From Isoetes taiwanensis (taxonomy: Eukaryota; Streptophyta; Lycopodiopsida; Isoetales; Isoetaceae): 64,000 bases of DNA. Under the pieces are notes generated by a model. It did not search any database, was not told the DNA's origin, and saw nothing but the letters and a program-made list of their open reading frames with translations. Made by a program: the position numbers and the translations under genes. Positions 46,635 through 59,346 of the stretch are shown here, piece by piece. Every line of letters starts with the position of its first letter. Within the stretch, counting starts at the first letter, position 1. The stretch spans positions 9,889,003 to 9,953,002 of the forward strand of contig JAJEKV010000006.1 in NCBI GenBank assembly GCA_021234155.1. Reading direction: 5' to 3'.

Positions 46635-49600
46635 TCAACCAACAAGCAAATCGTGATGAATAGTCATATCAGGGTAGCATCTGTTCACTAGTAGTTTGTA
46701 AACGTTTTCTTCAAGCTCTTGAGGAATATTAGAATGTTGCACGTTAAGCTCTTTCAAACTTTTGCTTGCTTCCTGGACAACCATGTGAGAGCTCTTTCAA
46801 TAATGACTATGTTGTATTATATATGGTATTGTTATTATTATATATAAATTACTATGTATGCGAATGAGAAACCCACCAAGCTTGAAAGAATCGTTTGTCC
46901 ATGTGCAGCTAATCCAGAGTTTGACGAAATATCTAATGCTAAGAGACCAGTTCTAGAGTTGTGCAACAACTTCCCTAGTGCCATGGCACTCAACTCCGCT
47001 AATCCGCAACCACTCAAGCTTAATCTCTGCAAATAGAAATTATAAACTGATTTCAGAATGGAGGAGGAGGAGGTGGAGGATGTAAGAGGGAAGTTTTTTC
47101 TCAAAGGAAAAATAACGACATTACCTGTAAGCTAAGGTTACCAGTCAGGCCATCAAAGATGGCTTGCCCACCACCATCCCCGATCATATTGTGGCGAAGA
47201 TTAATTGCCAAAAGCACTTTGCTGACCTTAAAAAATTCTGCTATTCTGATGGCACCTGCATGTAGCTGCATATACTTGTTGGCGATGACCAAGCATAAAC
47301 ATGTTGCAGTTACCAAACACATGCTCTCTTTGTTAGCTACACTTATATAGCAAATGAATGATATAGCTAACAAAGAAGCAACCGTTGAGATAACTGTTTA
47401 GAACAATCTCTATTCTCAGCAATAACGGACTTGATGATAATCTACCCAACCCAACAACAAAAGCTGCCATATCCAGTTTGATCCGGATATGGCAGATTGG
47501 TTTTATCATTTCTTTTCATCTGGTTTGGTGGATTATTTGCCAATGCAACCACGCTAGCTCTGTAGGATACTCACCACTTACAGGTCCGTCAGTGTCAAGT
47601 ACTACAAGAGAAGAGGTAGAAGGAAAACTTAAATTCATGATCATTGTTCAGGAGAACGTCCTCAAATCAGACTGCATATCTCATGGACATGTATACTGTT
47701 CTTCAGTTACCACCATGGGAACTACGTAGCAGTTTATGGGTCATGGCCCATTCGTCATTAAAATGCATTCAAATCAAACATTTCAGTAGTCCCTTATTCA
47801 TGCTCTCTAAAATAATTGTGCTTGCTCTTATTCCTTCTTTCACAAGCCATCCCTAGTGCTTATAACTCTTTAATTTCAGCATCAAAATAAGTGTTCCAAT
47901 CATCTTATGTCCCAACTTCAACGAGCTTCTCCAGTAATTGAAATTAGTGGCATTAAATTTTTTTCAATAAGGAAAGCGGATGATATACTTCTTAGACTGA
48001 CTCGAAATATTCTTCGAGGGGTTAGGATGAAGCATGTATTACGTGCATAAAGTTTTCTAATCTGTCAATTCAGTTCAGGCGACATGTTTAAATATCCACT
48101 CCATCAACTGATCAAGAGATGCCTTTATGAGCTTGACATTTGTTTAGGGGAAAAAAAGGCTGTGATTTTTGTAAAAAAGGTTATGACGTGTTAAATCTAC
48201 AGACACCATCAATTGAATAAGAAGATATTTAGCCTACACCATTCTACAGTGTTTTGGAATCACTACGGTGAATTCGTATTGAGTCAACTACTGATGCTTC
48301 TACTACTGCTTAAAATGGTCTACGCTGTGGCACCCCAGTTAATTACCATGTATTTGTATTTTTCACCTGCAAAATCCCTTGATATTGAGGTGAATAAAAC
48401 ATAGGATGTTATTGTGCTCCCATGCTATAACAACTTTGCTGCTTCTTGCATTGAAAGATATATTTGAGACGTGTAAACATTCACGCCAATTTAAGCAATA
48501 AGTTTTCTTCTTTAAATTAGTACACACAGAATCAACCTGGCGTGGTGCATAGAACAAATTAATGGATTTTGCAGCATTACCAATTTCTGAAATTTGATTG
48601 TTGCACAGGTTCAAGGAAACGAGAACACTGTTTTCTCCTTCAGCCAGCTTTGCAATCTCTGCCACACCCTCATTAGAAATGCTATTGTGAGAGAGATCCA
48701 GATGAACCACTGTAGGATTTCTTAGCATGCCCTCCACAATGACCTTGACCTGTAACACGAACTATTACATATGAAAACAAGTGCAACGAATTACTCGCAT
48801 GGCAGAAAATAAAGTCGTCATGTCTTAACCTTTCGATCAGTTAAGAAGTTATATGAAAGATTAAGTTCAGACAGCGTTGATGCGTAGCTAAGAGCTGCAG
48901 CAAGAGAACGGCAGTCTGATAGCTTCATTCCAAAATTTGCTGGGTCATATTTCATGCTACTGTTTCGATAGCCAAACTCAAGTTTTAAGCCACTCAGCTC
49001 TCTGCAAACAAATGCTTCTGAGCTTTAATGCCATGCATTCACCTTATTTTTTACTTATTACTTCAGAGATGAGGCTTCTAGTTCCAATAGTATATACAAA
49101 AATAACCAAATATCAATGAACTGTTCAGATATCAGAGGTGTGCCCTAACCCATTGTAAATTTGCAATATTAGCATTTTGTTGGGGCCTGCAATAATAATT
49201 TGAACTGTCATGGTACTTATAAAATAATGTGTAGTCATGCAAGAAAAAGTTACAGCCCTCTGATTACACAACGTTCTTGCCTGATATTTGTAATCCCAAG
49301 AATCATAAAGATCCCATACCCAAAAGCCGCAAACAAAAATCTTTGGTTTCCATTTCTGAAAAAGCATCAGTTGCAAGAGTCGCAACCACTTCTAAGATAT
49401 TGTGTACATGTAGAAAATTGCCTTCATAAGTGCACTCTTTGCTCATGTCAGGCTTGTAAATGGGCATGGAGTGAAAGTTCTAGAACAACAGGCCCTTACA
49501 AATTTTTACCTTTTTTCTCCATATCATACTTTTAATTAGCAGTATAGTTATATTCCCTTTAGCTCCACTAAAAATACAATATCGAACCACTCTCATTTAT

Positions 49601-50492
49601 ATGAATCATATTTTCATTAGACACCATGCAGATTTTAATATTCAGTATTCTTTCTGACCTGGCCAGATAGTTAAATATAAATGACTGCCGAAGATGTGAT
49701 GGCAGTTGGTAGATCTGCAAGTTGTGGATAAACCTTGAGCCTATTTCCAGAAGCCTTACAAGGGATGCCTCCTCCATTGTAGTAGGATCATACCTGCAAA
49801 ATAAACTTGTCAAAAGAAAATTCAGCAGACTTGAAGAATGCTGCAGAGCAACTATACCACACCTTTCTAGAGCTTCTGATAGGCTTCTTTCAAAGTACAG
49901 CTGCTTCCAAGAACGCCCATGTGCCGAAACATCACAGTTTTTCCACTGCAAATATGCTTTGCGCTTCCAGTAGTCATCCTCATATATAAGCTGTAAAAGT
50001 ACTTGAATGCTCATGCATAAATTAGACAATACACACGAAAATAAAAGCAGATAACATCCAAAAATTGCAAGAGGTAGAACATGATTAACCAAGCTTTTGA
50101 CAATGTTTTGAAAATGGTTAAACGTCAAAGAAGCTTTTATAATTACCAAACATCTCCAATTACAACTAACTAAAGACTTATTTCAACACTAAGGACTCTC
50201 TTCGTTACTTGCATAGAAATTAGCTATAAGTTTCCCCACAGACCACTAACAACCAACAAACTTATGCAAATACCCAAATGAATCATTTTCAGAGCCTCGG
50301 AGAATTGAACTCCAATTGGTGACCAACAGGCTGGTAGCTATGTTGGATTCAAATACCCTAATTTATAAACAAAAGCCAAACTGTTACAATCCTAGCCTGC
50401 AATCTGCCTGGTAAAAGACAGTCTCGTAGGTTCAAGGTCTGTTATATTTCTCCATCAAAAAGAGTTCTGCGTTAACATTCAGAGTGCTAGCG

Positions 50493-50529
<37 letters not shown>

Positions 50530-51038
50530 GCATCGCATCTTGAACTTATTTCATAATTGAATATTTAAAGAGAAGTCTTAAAACATCAACCGCAGGTAAT
50601 ATTATGTGGAGCAATAAATTCATGCAAGATTACGCAAAAACAGAAATAACCTACCTCGGCAGCCATTTCAAGAGGCAAATCGAGTGAAAGCAAAGCAACA
50701 ATCTGCTCCCTGCAATTAACGGGAATGTCTCCAAAGGTAGGAAAATAAGGAAAATTGGCAGCAATAATGGGAATACAGAGGTCAACAAGGGAGGGACGGA
50801 AGTAGCGAGAACTAATGCGGTTGGAACTGCTGCCGCTGCTACTACTACTAGTGCTACTGATATGGTCGGCAGAAGAAGGGGGGCCACGGGCAGATCCAGG
50901 AGTGGATGGGTAGCTTGGAGGTTTTGCAGTTGAAGCGGGAGTGGGCGGAGAGGTGACATCTTGAATCGTCGGAATTGGAGGACCAGATAGCGGGGGCGCA
51001 GAAGGACGAGGAGAAATTAGGGTTCCGGCATCCGCCAT
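46635..51038 (-). CDS. DRC5: Dynein regulatory complex subunit 5 (TCTE1/DRC5 family), 8 exons, 475 aa
   Basis: TCTE1/DRC5 is an LRR subunit of the nexin-dynein regulatory complex, which couples axonemal doublets and controls dynein in motile cilia. I assembled minus-strand exons 51038-50655, 49990-49863, 49793-49659, 49001-48830, 48749-48581, 47255-47125, 47026-46877 and 46793-46635. All introns are GT-AG, phases agree, and the 475-codon frame has no stop before the end. Residues 1-78 are a Ser/Pro/Thr-rich low-complexity tail. Residues about 83-168 carry the family block (LVDLCIPIIAANF, LSLDLPLEMAA, YWKRKAYLQW, SWKQLYFERSL), which aligns with vertebrate TCTE1 as I recall it. Residues about 220-425 hold LRRs (LSELNLSYNFL, VVHLDLSHNSISNEGV, LLAINLRHNMIGDGGGQAI). 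The C-terminus (ELEENVYKLLVNR) is a short cap. Length is close to the roughly 500 aa of animal proteins. I chose the ATG at 51038; an in-frame upstream TTG is not used. The last acceptor (before 46793) has a weak pyrimidine tract. A LINE relic lies about 0.5 kb upstream, head to head. Confidence 0.9.
50395..50527 (+). mobile_element. Possible SINE with A29 tail in intron 1 of DRC5
   Basis: A 29-base A run (50499-50527) ends a short segment that includes GTAGGTTCAAGGTCTG, similar to an RNA polymerase III B box, about 65 bp upstream. Pol III-like box plus a long A tail suggests a SINE inserted antisense to the gene, but no target-site duplication was confirmed. Confidence 0.35.
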
Positions 51039-51545
51039 AGCTGCCGGATCCAAGTGCAGCGTTCAGAATTTTGCCTTCGTAAAAATGTTGCAATTTTGTG
51101 TATACGTATACGTATCCGTATCCCCCTATTCCGCGTATATATTAATGTCGTTAACCACTATTAGGGTCCGGTCACATACTATCAACAGGCACTCGAAGAT
51201 GTCAATGGATAAAAAAGAAGGGTCGCGTGCTACGTTCCATGAAACAGACCGGACTTTCAAATTTCTTGTCAAGGTGAAGTCGAGCCAGTTCCCATGTTCA
51301 TATTTAACTTCAGAATTTGAGGTCAACTTCCAAAGCTGGCTTGGATTTTTTGGAAATGGAGGGGGATTTCCGAACTCTCCGGTTACTTGCCTTGAATCTT
51401 GAGTCTAGTCGGAGGCGCATGGGAACGTAGCCTTAGTTATGGGAACGAAGACTAATAACGGCAATCTGTTCCAATGGCTCAGGTCTTCTTTGGATGGGTG
51501 CTACCAACAGCAATCCATTAGAATCTCACCTCATGCTGCTATTCG
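51039..51545. other. Region between DRC5 and the LINE relic
   Basis: Just upstream of the DRC5 start lies a TATACGTATACG-type alternation (about 51099-51112) and CGCGTATATATT (51132-51143), candidate core promoter sequence for the minus-strand gene (inference). No gene is recognised in the rest; its right part may be the 5' end of the LINE. Confidence 0.35.
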
Positions 51546-54500
51546 TTGATAATGTTATGCATTTATTTACATGATCCCGACTTTGTTAGCTGCTTCTGCG
51601 TGGGAACGAAACAAGAAGGCAAGCCGAGGCCAATTATTATTAAGTTTCAGAATTCGCAGGCTCGGGAACGAGTCATGTTTAGCAGGAGCGTGCTTAAAGG
51701 GCAAAAGCTTTGGTTAAAGGATGACCTCACACAGCAACAACAAGAGGAATTTCGGGACAAATTGCAGAAGATGCAAGCATATAAAGATGCAGGAAAACAT
51801 GCATACATTCAAGGAGGTAAAGTCTGGGTAAGGGAAAATGGAGGTCAAGTTAAGATTGTTGAATAGAAATTTGAGACCCTCAGGTGTATGATATGGAATA
51901 TTAATGGCTTTAATGTTACAAAACAAGTTACAATTGCATCTGTGTTGGATATAGATTTGTTTGTTCTTTTGGAAACTTGGGACCATGAGACAAGCAGGTT
52001 AGGAAACTTGCTAGGCTTTGCATTGATTGCATCAGTAAAGGAATACAAAAGTTACGAAACGAGCAGAGGCTTTGGTGGTATTGTCTGCTAAGTGTGTACT
52101 CAATATGCTCGAGCAGTACGGGTAAAAACATGTGAGTTCAAATAATATATGTGGCTAAAAGTTAAAGGCCTGGTTGTAGTTTATATTGCAATGGTATATT
52201 TTGCTCCTCCAGATAGTTCTGTGTACATGCAATCAGATATTTCTTCCGAAGACCCATTTATTCATCTGCACGAGACATTGCTTAATTTAAATTAAAAGGA
52301 CCAGTGGCTTTTACTGGGGATTTCAATGGCCAGATTGCTCAGCATCAAGTTGGAAGGGATACGAGATTTATGGCTCCAAGAATTGTCTAACAATGAGATG
52401 AAATTAGCAGGTTGGCAATGATTTTCTGATGATGCAATGGAAAATGATATGGAACATCTTGTACTTCAGCTCTGTGAGTCCTCTAAAATGGTGATTCTTA
52501 ATGCTATACCTAACTTTCCGTCTCTCTGGGGGCATGACATGCATTCGACCATAAGGAGCTAGTGTGATGGACTATCTAGTGGGAGAACCATCTTGGTTTA
52601 GACTTGTGGATGGCTTCGTAGTGGAGGCTAAAATTTATGCGGTCTTAAAATTTAATTTACCTGTAAAGTTGATCAAGGCAACCACTGAATGCGTCGCGAG
52701 GTAAGTTGAAGTGTAAATGGAAAAGGCAGCAGATTATGCTATAGAAATGGAGAATGCTCTTCAAAGTATTGAATGGTCAGGAGATTTATCAATAAAAAAA
52801 TGTGTTGCTTATGAATGCAATATCTGAATCGCTTCTAGTGTTTTTGGAAGAACAAAGGGTGATATGCATTTGAGAAACCATCGACCGTGATGGGATGAGG
52901 AATGTGTACAAGCTAGACGTACCTTTTATCAATCACATGCAAACTTGGATTCTATGAAGTATATTTTAACGTCCGCGGAGGCCAAACAATTTAAGAAGCT
53001 CACGAAAAAAGGAAAAAGCAATATGGAAAAAGGGAATGTCAAGACAAACTTGTATAAGACCACCACTACTTCTCCAAGGATTTTAGGGCTAAACTAAAAA
53101 CCTTTAGTATCTGCTGCAGGGAGGCAGTTTCTATGGATTTAGTGCATGGAGACGTGCCAGATATATTTGATGCAGAGGATGTAAAATCATATTTGCAAAA
53201 GATGGCAAATGGAAAAACTCACGATGCTGAAGGCTTTACCATTGAGATGCTTAAATGGGGATGGGAGACTCTTCATGCTAAAGTGGCCGGAGTTGTATAA
53301 CTTGGCGCTTAATAACATCCAGATTTCTTCTCATTGTTAGAACAGCCATCTCTATTACTGGGTTCATACATGAGTGTGGTAGATGCCCACCGCTCGCTGC
53401 TACTAAAGTTGTAAATGTTAGTTCACAGGCTCTTTGGCCTCTCAAGGCCCTTAATGAGCTAGACAATTAAATTAAATTAAATTAAATATTGGTTTTCCTA
53501 AACAATGGTGTTTGAGCAGGGTTGTAACTAAAGGCCGAAGAATTATCGCACTATTACGATGAGTTGGCTAAGCTCTTTGGGGCTATAATTGAGAAGAAAA
53601 TTTCAGGTTGGGCTAACATGCAGGGGGTGCGAGCCTTATGCCAAACAGGTTTCAAAAAAGATCACTCCACTGCGGATCACCTAGTGACTTTGCGAGTCAT
53701 GGCAGAGGGAGCTAACTGTGCAGGCCATGCATTATATTGCTCTTTTATTGATTTTACGAAGGCATTCGATAGTCCCTATGATCAATTAAGAGCACGTTTG
53801 GAGAAATTGGGAATACCAATTCCATTACAAAAGGCAGTTGTGCGACTATATGAAAAAGTATTGGTGGAACTTACATTTCCCGCTAGATGGCTTAGAGAAG
53901 GTAGAGAGCAAATATATTGGGGTGAAACAGGGGTGCCCGCTGTCACCAAGACTTTTTTATCTCTTTATTGACGAGCTTGAGACATGGTTGTTAGAAAAAG
54001 ATGTTGGAATGGAGGTCCATGCTTTGTATTATTCTCTTAGTCTATGGCGACAAAGAAACATTTGGCATTGGTCTTTTAGGAGGCTTATGTTCAAAGTGAT
54101 GGTGCAGACAATTGTGCTTTATGGTTATCCAGCCTGGGGACCAGGTTTGGCCAGGGCAAAATGGATAGAAGTTAAACAATTGCAGAAGAGGTTTTTGCTA
54201 GAAGAGCTGGGGGTGAAAGTCCAAACTCCCTATGAGATGTTATTAGTAGAGACGGGACTATATCTGTTGGAGGTGGAAACCTTGTTTCAAACTCTTACCT
54301 ACCACCAAAGGATACAGAGCATGCATGATAGAAGGATACCTAGGCAAGCTTTGATACAATCCCAAACACAAAGTCGTGCTGGGTGGTATAGTTAGCTTGT
54401 AGATTGGACGCCTTTTGGGATATGGATCTTGATGATCTTCCAGATACGAATGTGGGATTACGTGCATTTGTCATTGAGCGGGCATTACAGAAGATGTAGC

Positions 54501-55018
54501 CAATTGGTGATCTTGGGGTCAAAAGAAACTTCTATAGACAAGAAGGTAATGCTATGGTAGTATATGAAGAGCAATTCTAGCTAAAGCGGAGCTTAGCCGC
54601 GAAAACTAGCAACTTATTGTTAAAATAAGACTTAGTTCACACTCTTTGCAGATTGAAAGAAGATGAGAGCAAGGTGTTCCAAGAGAGTTGCATTTTTTCC
54701 CATGTTGTCTTGAAGCACAAGTGGAGGATGAAGATCATGCACTGATCAGGTGTTCGGCTTTTGATCATATCCGAGAAAGCCACCACATCTTATATAGTTC
54801 CTTTTCAAATCTGTTGGATCTATCTCCACCAAAGCTCGGAATATATCTCCATGAATACTTCAAAGCCCGAAATGAGCTATTAGCTCTATATAAGATGACA
54901 GAAACTTTGCTCACCCAAGGGCGAGCCTTTGTTGATTTGATATTGTTGTATTTGCTTTTGCTGATGGACCTGAGGGTCTGAAGGCGTGACAATAAATAAA
55001 TAAATAAATAATAAATAA
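51546..55018 (+). pseudogene. LINE (non-LTR) retrotransposon relic, plus strand
   Basis: An ORF1-like end (51608-51866: KPRPIIIKFQNSQARERVMF, then LKGQKLWLKDDLTQ) of the kind found in LINE RNA-binding proteins is followed about 20 bp later by an AP-endonuclease start, CMIWNINGFN...VLLETW (51888-51980). The endonuclease is then heavily broken (52200-53460). Reverse transcriptase reads TGFKKDHSTADHLVTLR and FIDFTKAFDS (53640-53775), then GVKQGCPLSPRLFYLFIDEL (53920-53980). The YADD catalytic block expected next is missing, apparently deleted. The C-terminal region (LYGYPAWGPGLARAKW; LLVETGLYLLEVETL) and a zinc-binding-like C-x-C...H...C follow to about 54980, then an (AATA)n tail. It cannot be active. 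Confidence 0.85.
54985..55018 (+). repeat. (AATA)n 3' tail of the LINE
   Basis: ACAATAAATAAATAAATAAA-type repeats directly follow the last LINE codons. Simple-repeat tails are typical of several LINE clades. Confidence 0.85.
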
Positions 55019-56617
55019 TTGCAATTTGACAAATTTTTTGTTTTATGTTGATCAATTATGCTTACTTTGTCTTATGGATTTGGGAAAGAAACTAGAAGGG
55101 CGAATAGAATGTTATTTGAGGGTTCTGAAGGGAAACAAAAATGGTGAAGAGCAAATTTAAAAAAATAAAAAATAGCAAAGAAAAAGTGAGGATGGAAGAT
55201 AGGATGATGTAGATAGATGACATAATGGCAAAAATCGAATTGAATTAAAATGATTTGACTTGAAATAACTTTAACATTCAAGGAAGAAGGCAAAGGAAGT
55301 CAACATTTAAGTCATGTCGCTCATCTCATGTCACGACGCCATAAAAACAAACAATAAATACACTATTGAAGGATATTTGATTGGCATATAAACTACAAAT
55401 CAAATAAAGAAATGGATGTTAGTGGCTATGTATATATGCTCGGATATAAGCTCTCCATACAAGACACAAAGTCCTTAGGAAAATGAAGGAAAATAAGAAA
55501 ACGTTCTAATACAATATAGAATAGAACATAATAGAATGTGTCTTTATAAACACGAACCAATATAAACACGAATTCCATATAGCCCAGCAACACGCATGGA
55601 TGTGACAAAGGGGTGTTTCAAGGGGATGTGATGGTATCATTATCTATGCAAAGCTCAATGAAATGTTTCGAAAATCGTGAGTTCAATAAGGTGTTCACCT
55701 TCTCATAGAAAGGGATGTCTATGCACATAAATTTCCAATAACCTTGCCTTATGCCTTGGCCATGAGATATTGCCTATTGGTCTAACATGCCAGTGAGAAG
55801 ACATTAAAGAGTGGGTTTTGCTTATAACACTGTTTTGAAAGACCAATATGCAACCATGCATTACGATTAAATGTGAACAAATCCAAGATGACGTGTTTTA
55901 AAATAAATCCACAGGACTACCATTTACATGTTACCAACTTTTGCCCAGCAACGATGGGCATCGTTACTAGTAGAATATAATAGAATATATTTTTTAACGT
56001 CCACAAAGACTTATAGGCCATGGCACCCATACAATAGGCTATGACAATCCAGAACATCACCAAACATAATAAAACCATTACAAAGCTTGGGCAAAACCCA
56101 AATGAAAAGGGAGAGAATGGGAGGGGAAAAATGAGAAGAAAAAGGACTAGAATGAGAGAAAAAAAAATGGGATGAGAAAGTATGAAGAAGGCATCCCAAA
56201 TACCTAAACCCTAAACTCTAAAAATCTGTCAAAACACAAAAAAGTTGAGATCAATCAATCAAAAAGACCTTGTAGGGCATGGAATAGTCTAAATTAATTG
56301 CAAATTTCTCCAAATATGACCTGATGCCTTGCTCTAATCTCCACAAACTCAAACAAAGTTGCTGCTGAAACTGATTGTGTTTTATGTAAATAGTTATAGG
56401 TGTCAGTTCTCGATACAATACGCGAATAATCAATATCGTGCCATATCGTCAGTATCATACGCTCGTACCGACATTGTATATGTGCTTATTTTCATATAGT
56501 TACGGTTTAGTGCTAAACGGGGGTAAAGTGTATAGAACCATGTCATCAATATGCCTAGCTCAATCTCTGCTGAAACTTATTGTCCTATTGTAACATGCTA
56601 GATAAATTAGATCTTAC
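55019..56617. other. Intergenic with a LINE-tail fragment at 55975-56065
   Basis: No gene is supported. At 55975-56065 AATATAATAGAATA is followed by TTTTTTAACGTCCACAAAGA, CATGGCACCCATACAATAGG and a CTATGACAAT word. This is the same family as 62905-63000 and 61590-61650 and is read as a minus-strand LINE 3' end. If the PARG-like gene to the right were complete, its catalytic exons should lie here, but I found none. Confidence 0.45.
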
Positions 56618-57899
56618 CATAAAGCCATTGTCCAAATAAATCCTTCTCTTGACAGTCAGCATTATGGCAAGGGGATTTACCCGCTGCAAATTATACCAAA
56701 TAAGCTGACAGCATGCCAGTTTTGATTTGGTGCTGCTAAGTTGATCGAGCTGGTCTTTTAGAAAGCCCAAGGAGCTGAACAATCTAGCTACTATTGAGTA
56801 TCCTTCATTCATTTTTAAGATGCATTAGCCATCCACGCAAAGAAGGTCTTCTCATGCCTTCTCATATATCTCCAAAATGCCATTGCATACAATGCTTAGA
56901 GGCCATTGCACGCTGATCAGGGGGATCCACGAGATTTGCTCCTGATCATGGATTGGAATTCATGCATCTAAAGCATCTTATGCATTTATTTGCATTTATT
57001 TAACATATTGTTATTGGTCTCAACTTCTTCAAATATTGCCAATTAATCAATGTAATTACAGTTGTACCTTCGGGTTATTTATTTGGTTCTATCTATATTC
57101 TGGTGATTCGTTGTGTTTATAGCTTCAAGAACATCTTGCGGCTCTTTCTTTTCATTTCTTGGGAAGCACAAGTGAATTAAGTTATTCACAAACATGTACT
57201 ATCTATTCATCTCTAACGTCAATGTTATGTTTATCTGTTCCTCCATGGATAATGCTTCTCATTTCTATTTTTATTAGCAATTTGTCACTGGGAAAGATAG
57301 GCACATGCCAAAGGCAATATATATATGTGCATATAAAGAAATATCCAAATTTACAAACGGCAACATGTTTATGGTCTAGAAATTTATCATTCCCCAAAAG
57401 GAGAGAAAAGAAACTAACCTTGCTCCATTAAAGTTGCGTTAACCTTCTGTGAACCATGAAAAGGTACCTTTCTAGAATAAACAGTTAAGGCTTCAGGCTT
57501 ACGCAAAAAGATGGACGAAGTTAATAGATGGAAAATAGTTGTCCCATCTACTTGAAAATGGATAAAGGCAAAAAAAATGAACCTGCTAGAATAGATGCTA
57601 CAAGCTCCTGAGACCATCAACATGTTGTTATTAGATATATCATGTTCAACAGGCTTGTACTGATCAAATACAAAATTTAAGTTAAAACAAAAAAACAAGC
57701 TACACACATGCGGAAGTATTACAACACTAGTTTCTTGTTGTGATAAAAGTCGCAAATGAAAGGGCATGTGCATAAATTCATTACTTAAGTTTCTTGTATA
57801 CTCCACATGTTTGTTTAACATACAAGGCAAATGAAATGCCAATTGAGCCATTGCAGGCAATATAACGCAGAAAAATTCTTCTGATACAGGGGCCAAAAG
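56618..57899 (-). pseudogene. PARG: Partial poly(ADP-ribose) glycohydrolase-like gene (three helical-domain exons)
   Basis: PARG removes poly(ADP-ribose) from proteins after DNA damage. Minus-strand exon 57899-57708 (after a TAG acceptor, before a GT donor) reads PVSEEFFCVILPAMAQLAF and LRLLSQQETSVVILPH, like the helical domain before the macrodomain. Exon 57607-57503 starts ELVAS and, after skipping one base in an eight-T run (about 57570-57577), continues CLYPFSSRWDNYFPSINF then VHLFA, matching the FFCLFP...INFDHLF signature. Exon 56774-56618 reads SLGFLKDQ...SSTKSKLACCQLIWYNLQRV and TVKRRIYLDNGF. Phases between exons agree once the one-base shift is allowed. The first exons and the catalytic GGG-x-x-x-QEE region are not found in the window, so the gene is truncated or a pseudogene. 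The homology is divergent but ordered. Confidence 0.6.
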
Positions 57900-59346
57900 C
57901 TAAAAAGTAAAACAAAACTGTCAACATATAAAAGCATCCATTTATTAAGCTAATGATAGTACCCGAACGAAAAAAAATCAAAGGCCCCATCGAGTAGGCA
58001 TTGCAAAGTCTGGGATTCCATTATGGCGTGAAGAAATCCTACTGAATAAAAGCCCCATTGTAGGTCATATTAGAAAATCTTGCTTTTAGAACCGTACTGC
58101 AGACCAAGATCGTGTTGTAGATCATGCAGAAACTTAACCAAGGGAAATAATGTGGGTTAGGATTTTGCTACTAGAAATACCTAAATCAATCCCACATGTT
58201 GGTTTCTGGCTATAGCTATTCAAGCGATCTTTGTAACAGACAGCTAAAAAAACAAAGAAAAAGAGAATGTAAATGGTTGGGGAACGTTGTTATAGGGTTA
58301 TGTTCCTTATGCGCGAAGCAACAGTTCCAAGCTAGCTTTTCCAGCCCTACAATTTCATAGATCAAAATCCAATGGTTTGGGATAAGTCCATGTCAATTTT
58401 TAGGACATGTGGATAGCTTAGCTTTGAGATAAGGTGACACTCAAGGTAGGGCTATTGCGTTAAAAAGGGCGGCCGCGGGGGGGGGGAGGGGGAGGGGTAG
58501 CTCTTCTCAGTTGTGTATGGAGGCCACCAGACATTTCTGTACCCATCAATTATTCCTCTGCCAGATTTTCGGGAGGGGATAGAAGTTAGCTAATTTTTGC
58601 TTACAGAAAAACTATACAAAAATCTAATGCATGCTTTAAAACATACTTTGGTAATCCATGTTTCTAGATTAATGGAAAAGAAACTAACTTAGAGTTCGAT
58701 GGCCCATCCCAACAAGTGCAATTCCATGGACAAAAACTTGATATTTGCAACCAGGATTATTCCATTGCCATAGCATACGTTTCTGAAAACCTCCCATGCC
58801 ATACATCTGTAAAATCGAGCAAGGCCCTTTGGTTGCAAATCCAAGTAATCATTTTCTTCTGAACTGAATATTCATTTCTGCAGTCGCTGTTCAAAATAGA
58901 GTATAAACCCATACCTTGTAACAAACAACAAGGTTGGAGAAGTAATGGGTTGCGATAGATGCATTGAGTGGGAAGGTACAGAAACAAGAGGAAGATCATG
59001 TTCCTTAGTGCCATGGTGACCTTTCTCATTGAAGAAATCGAACAGTAGCCAAAGAAATCAAGACCAAAGCATAGTCAATATGTCATGGGAAAAAGAACTG
59101 AAGAAGGATGACTTATTTTCCATGGGCTTTTCTCTTGGCCCTTGATTTGAAATTATGAGTCTAATGGCATACTAAGAGGGCTCAGTGGACAATAATGTGA
59201 AAAGACTAGGAAGAGAGGGATTGTTGTACCCCGAAAAAGGCAAGCGTGCTAAACAATGTAAACGAAGGTTAAGCTAACTTTGAACCTAACCAGTACCAAA
59301 GTTTGACCCTCCAACATGAATGCAAACTTTTTAACTTAAAGTAGAT
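57900..59346. other. Intergenic, with a G-run at 58468-58498
   Basis: No gene is supported; missing N-terminal PARG exons would be expected here. A GGCGGCCGC site is followed by runs of ten, five and four G separated by single A (58477-58497), a possible G-quadruplex and a likely place for length errors. A minus-strand frame of 90 codons (58757-59029) is not recognised. Confidence 0.4.

Noticed and set aside
50280-50350. Sequence resembling a tRNA T-arm on the minus strand in DRC5 intron 1
   Set aside because: Only the T-arm part is suggestive; no A box or tRNA fold accompanies it.
53261-53500. Minus-strand 62-codon frame and TTAAA repeats
   Set aside because: Lies in the decayed LINE; the AAATTAAATTAAATT run is simple sequence.
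58757-59029. 90-codon minus-strand frame, considered as an N-terminal PARG exon
   Set aside because: I could not align it with the PARG N-terminus in any frame and found no supporting splice phase.
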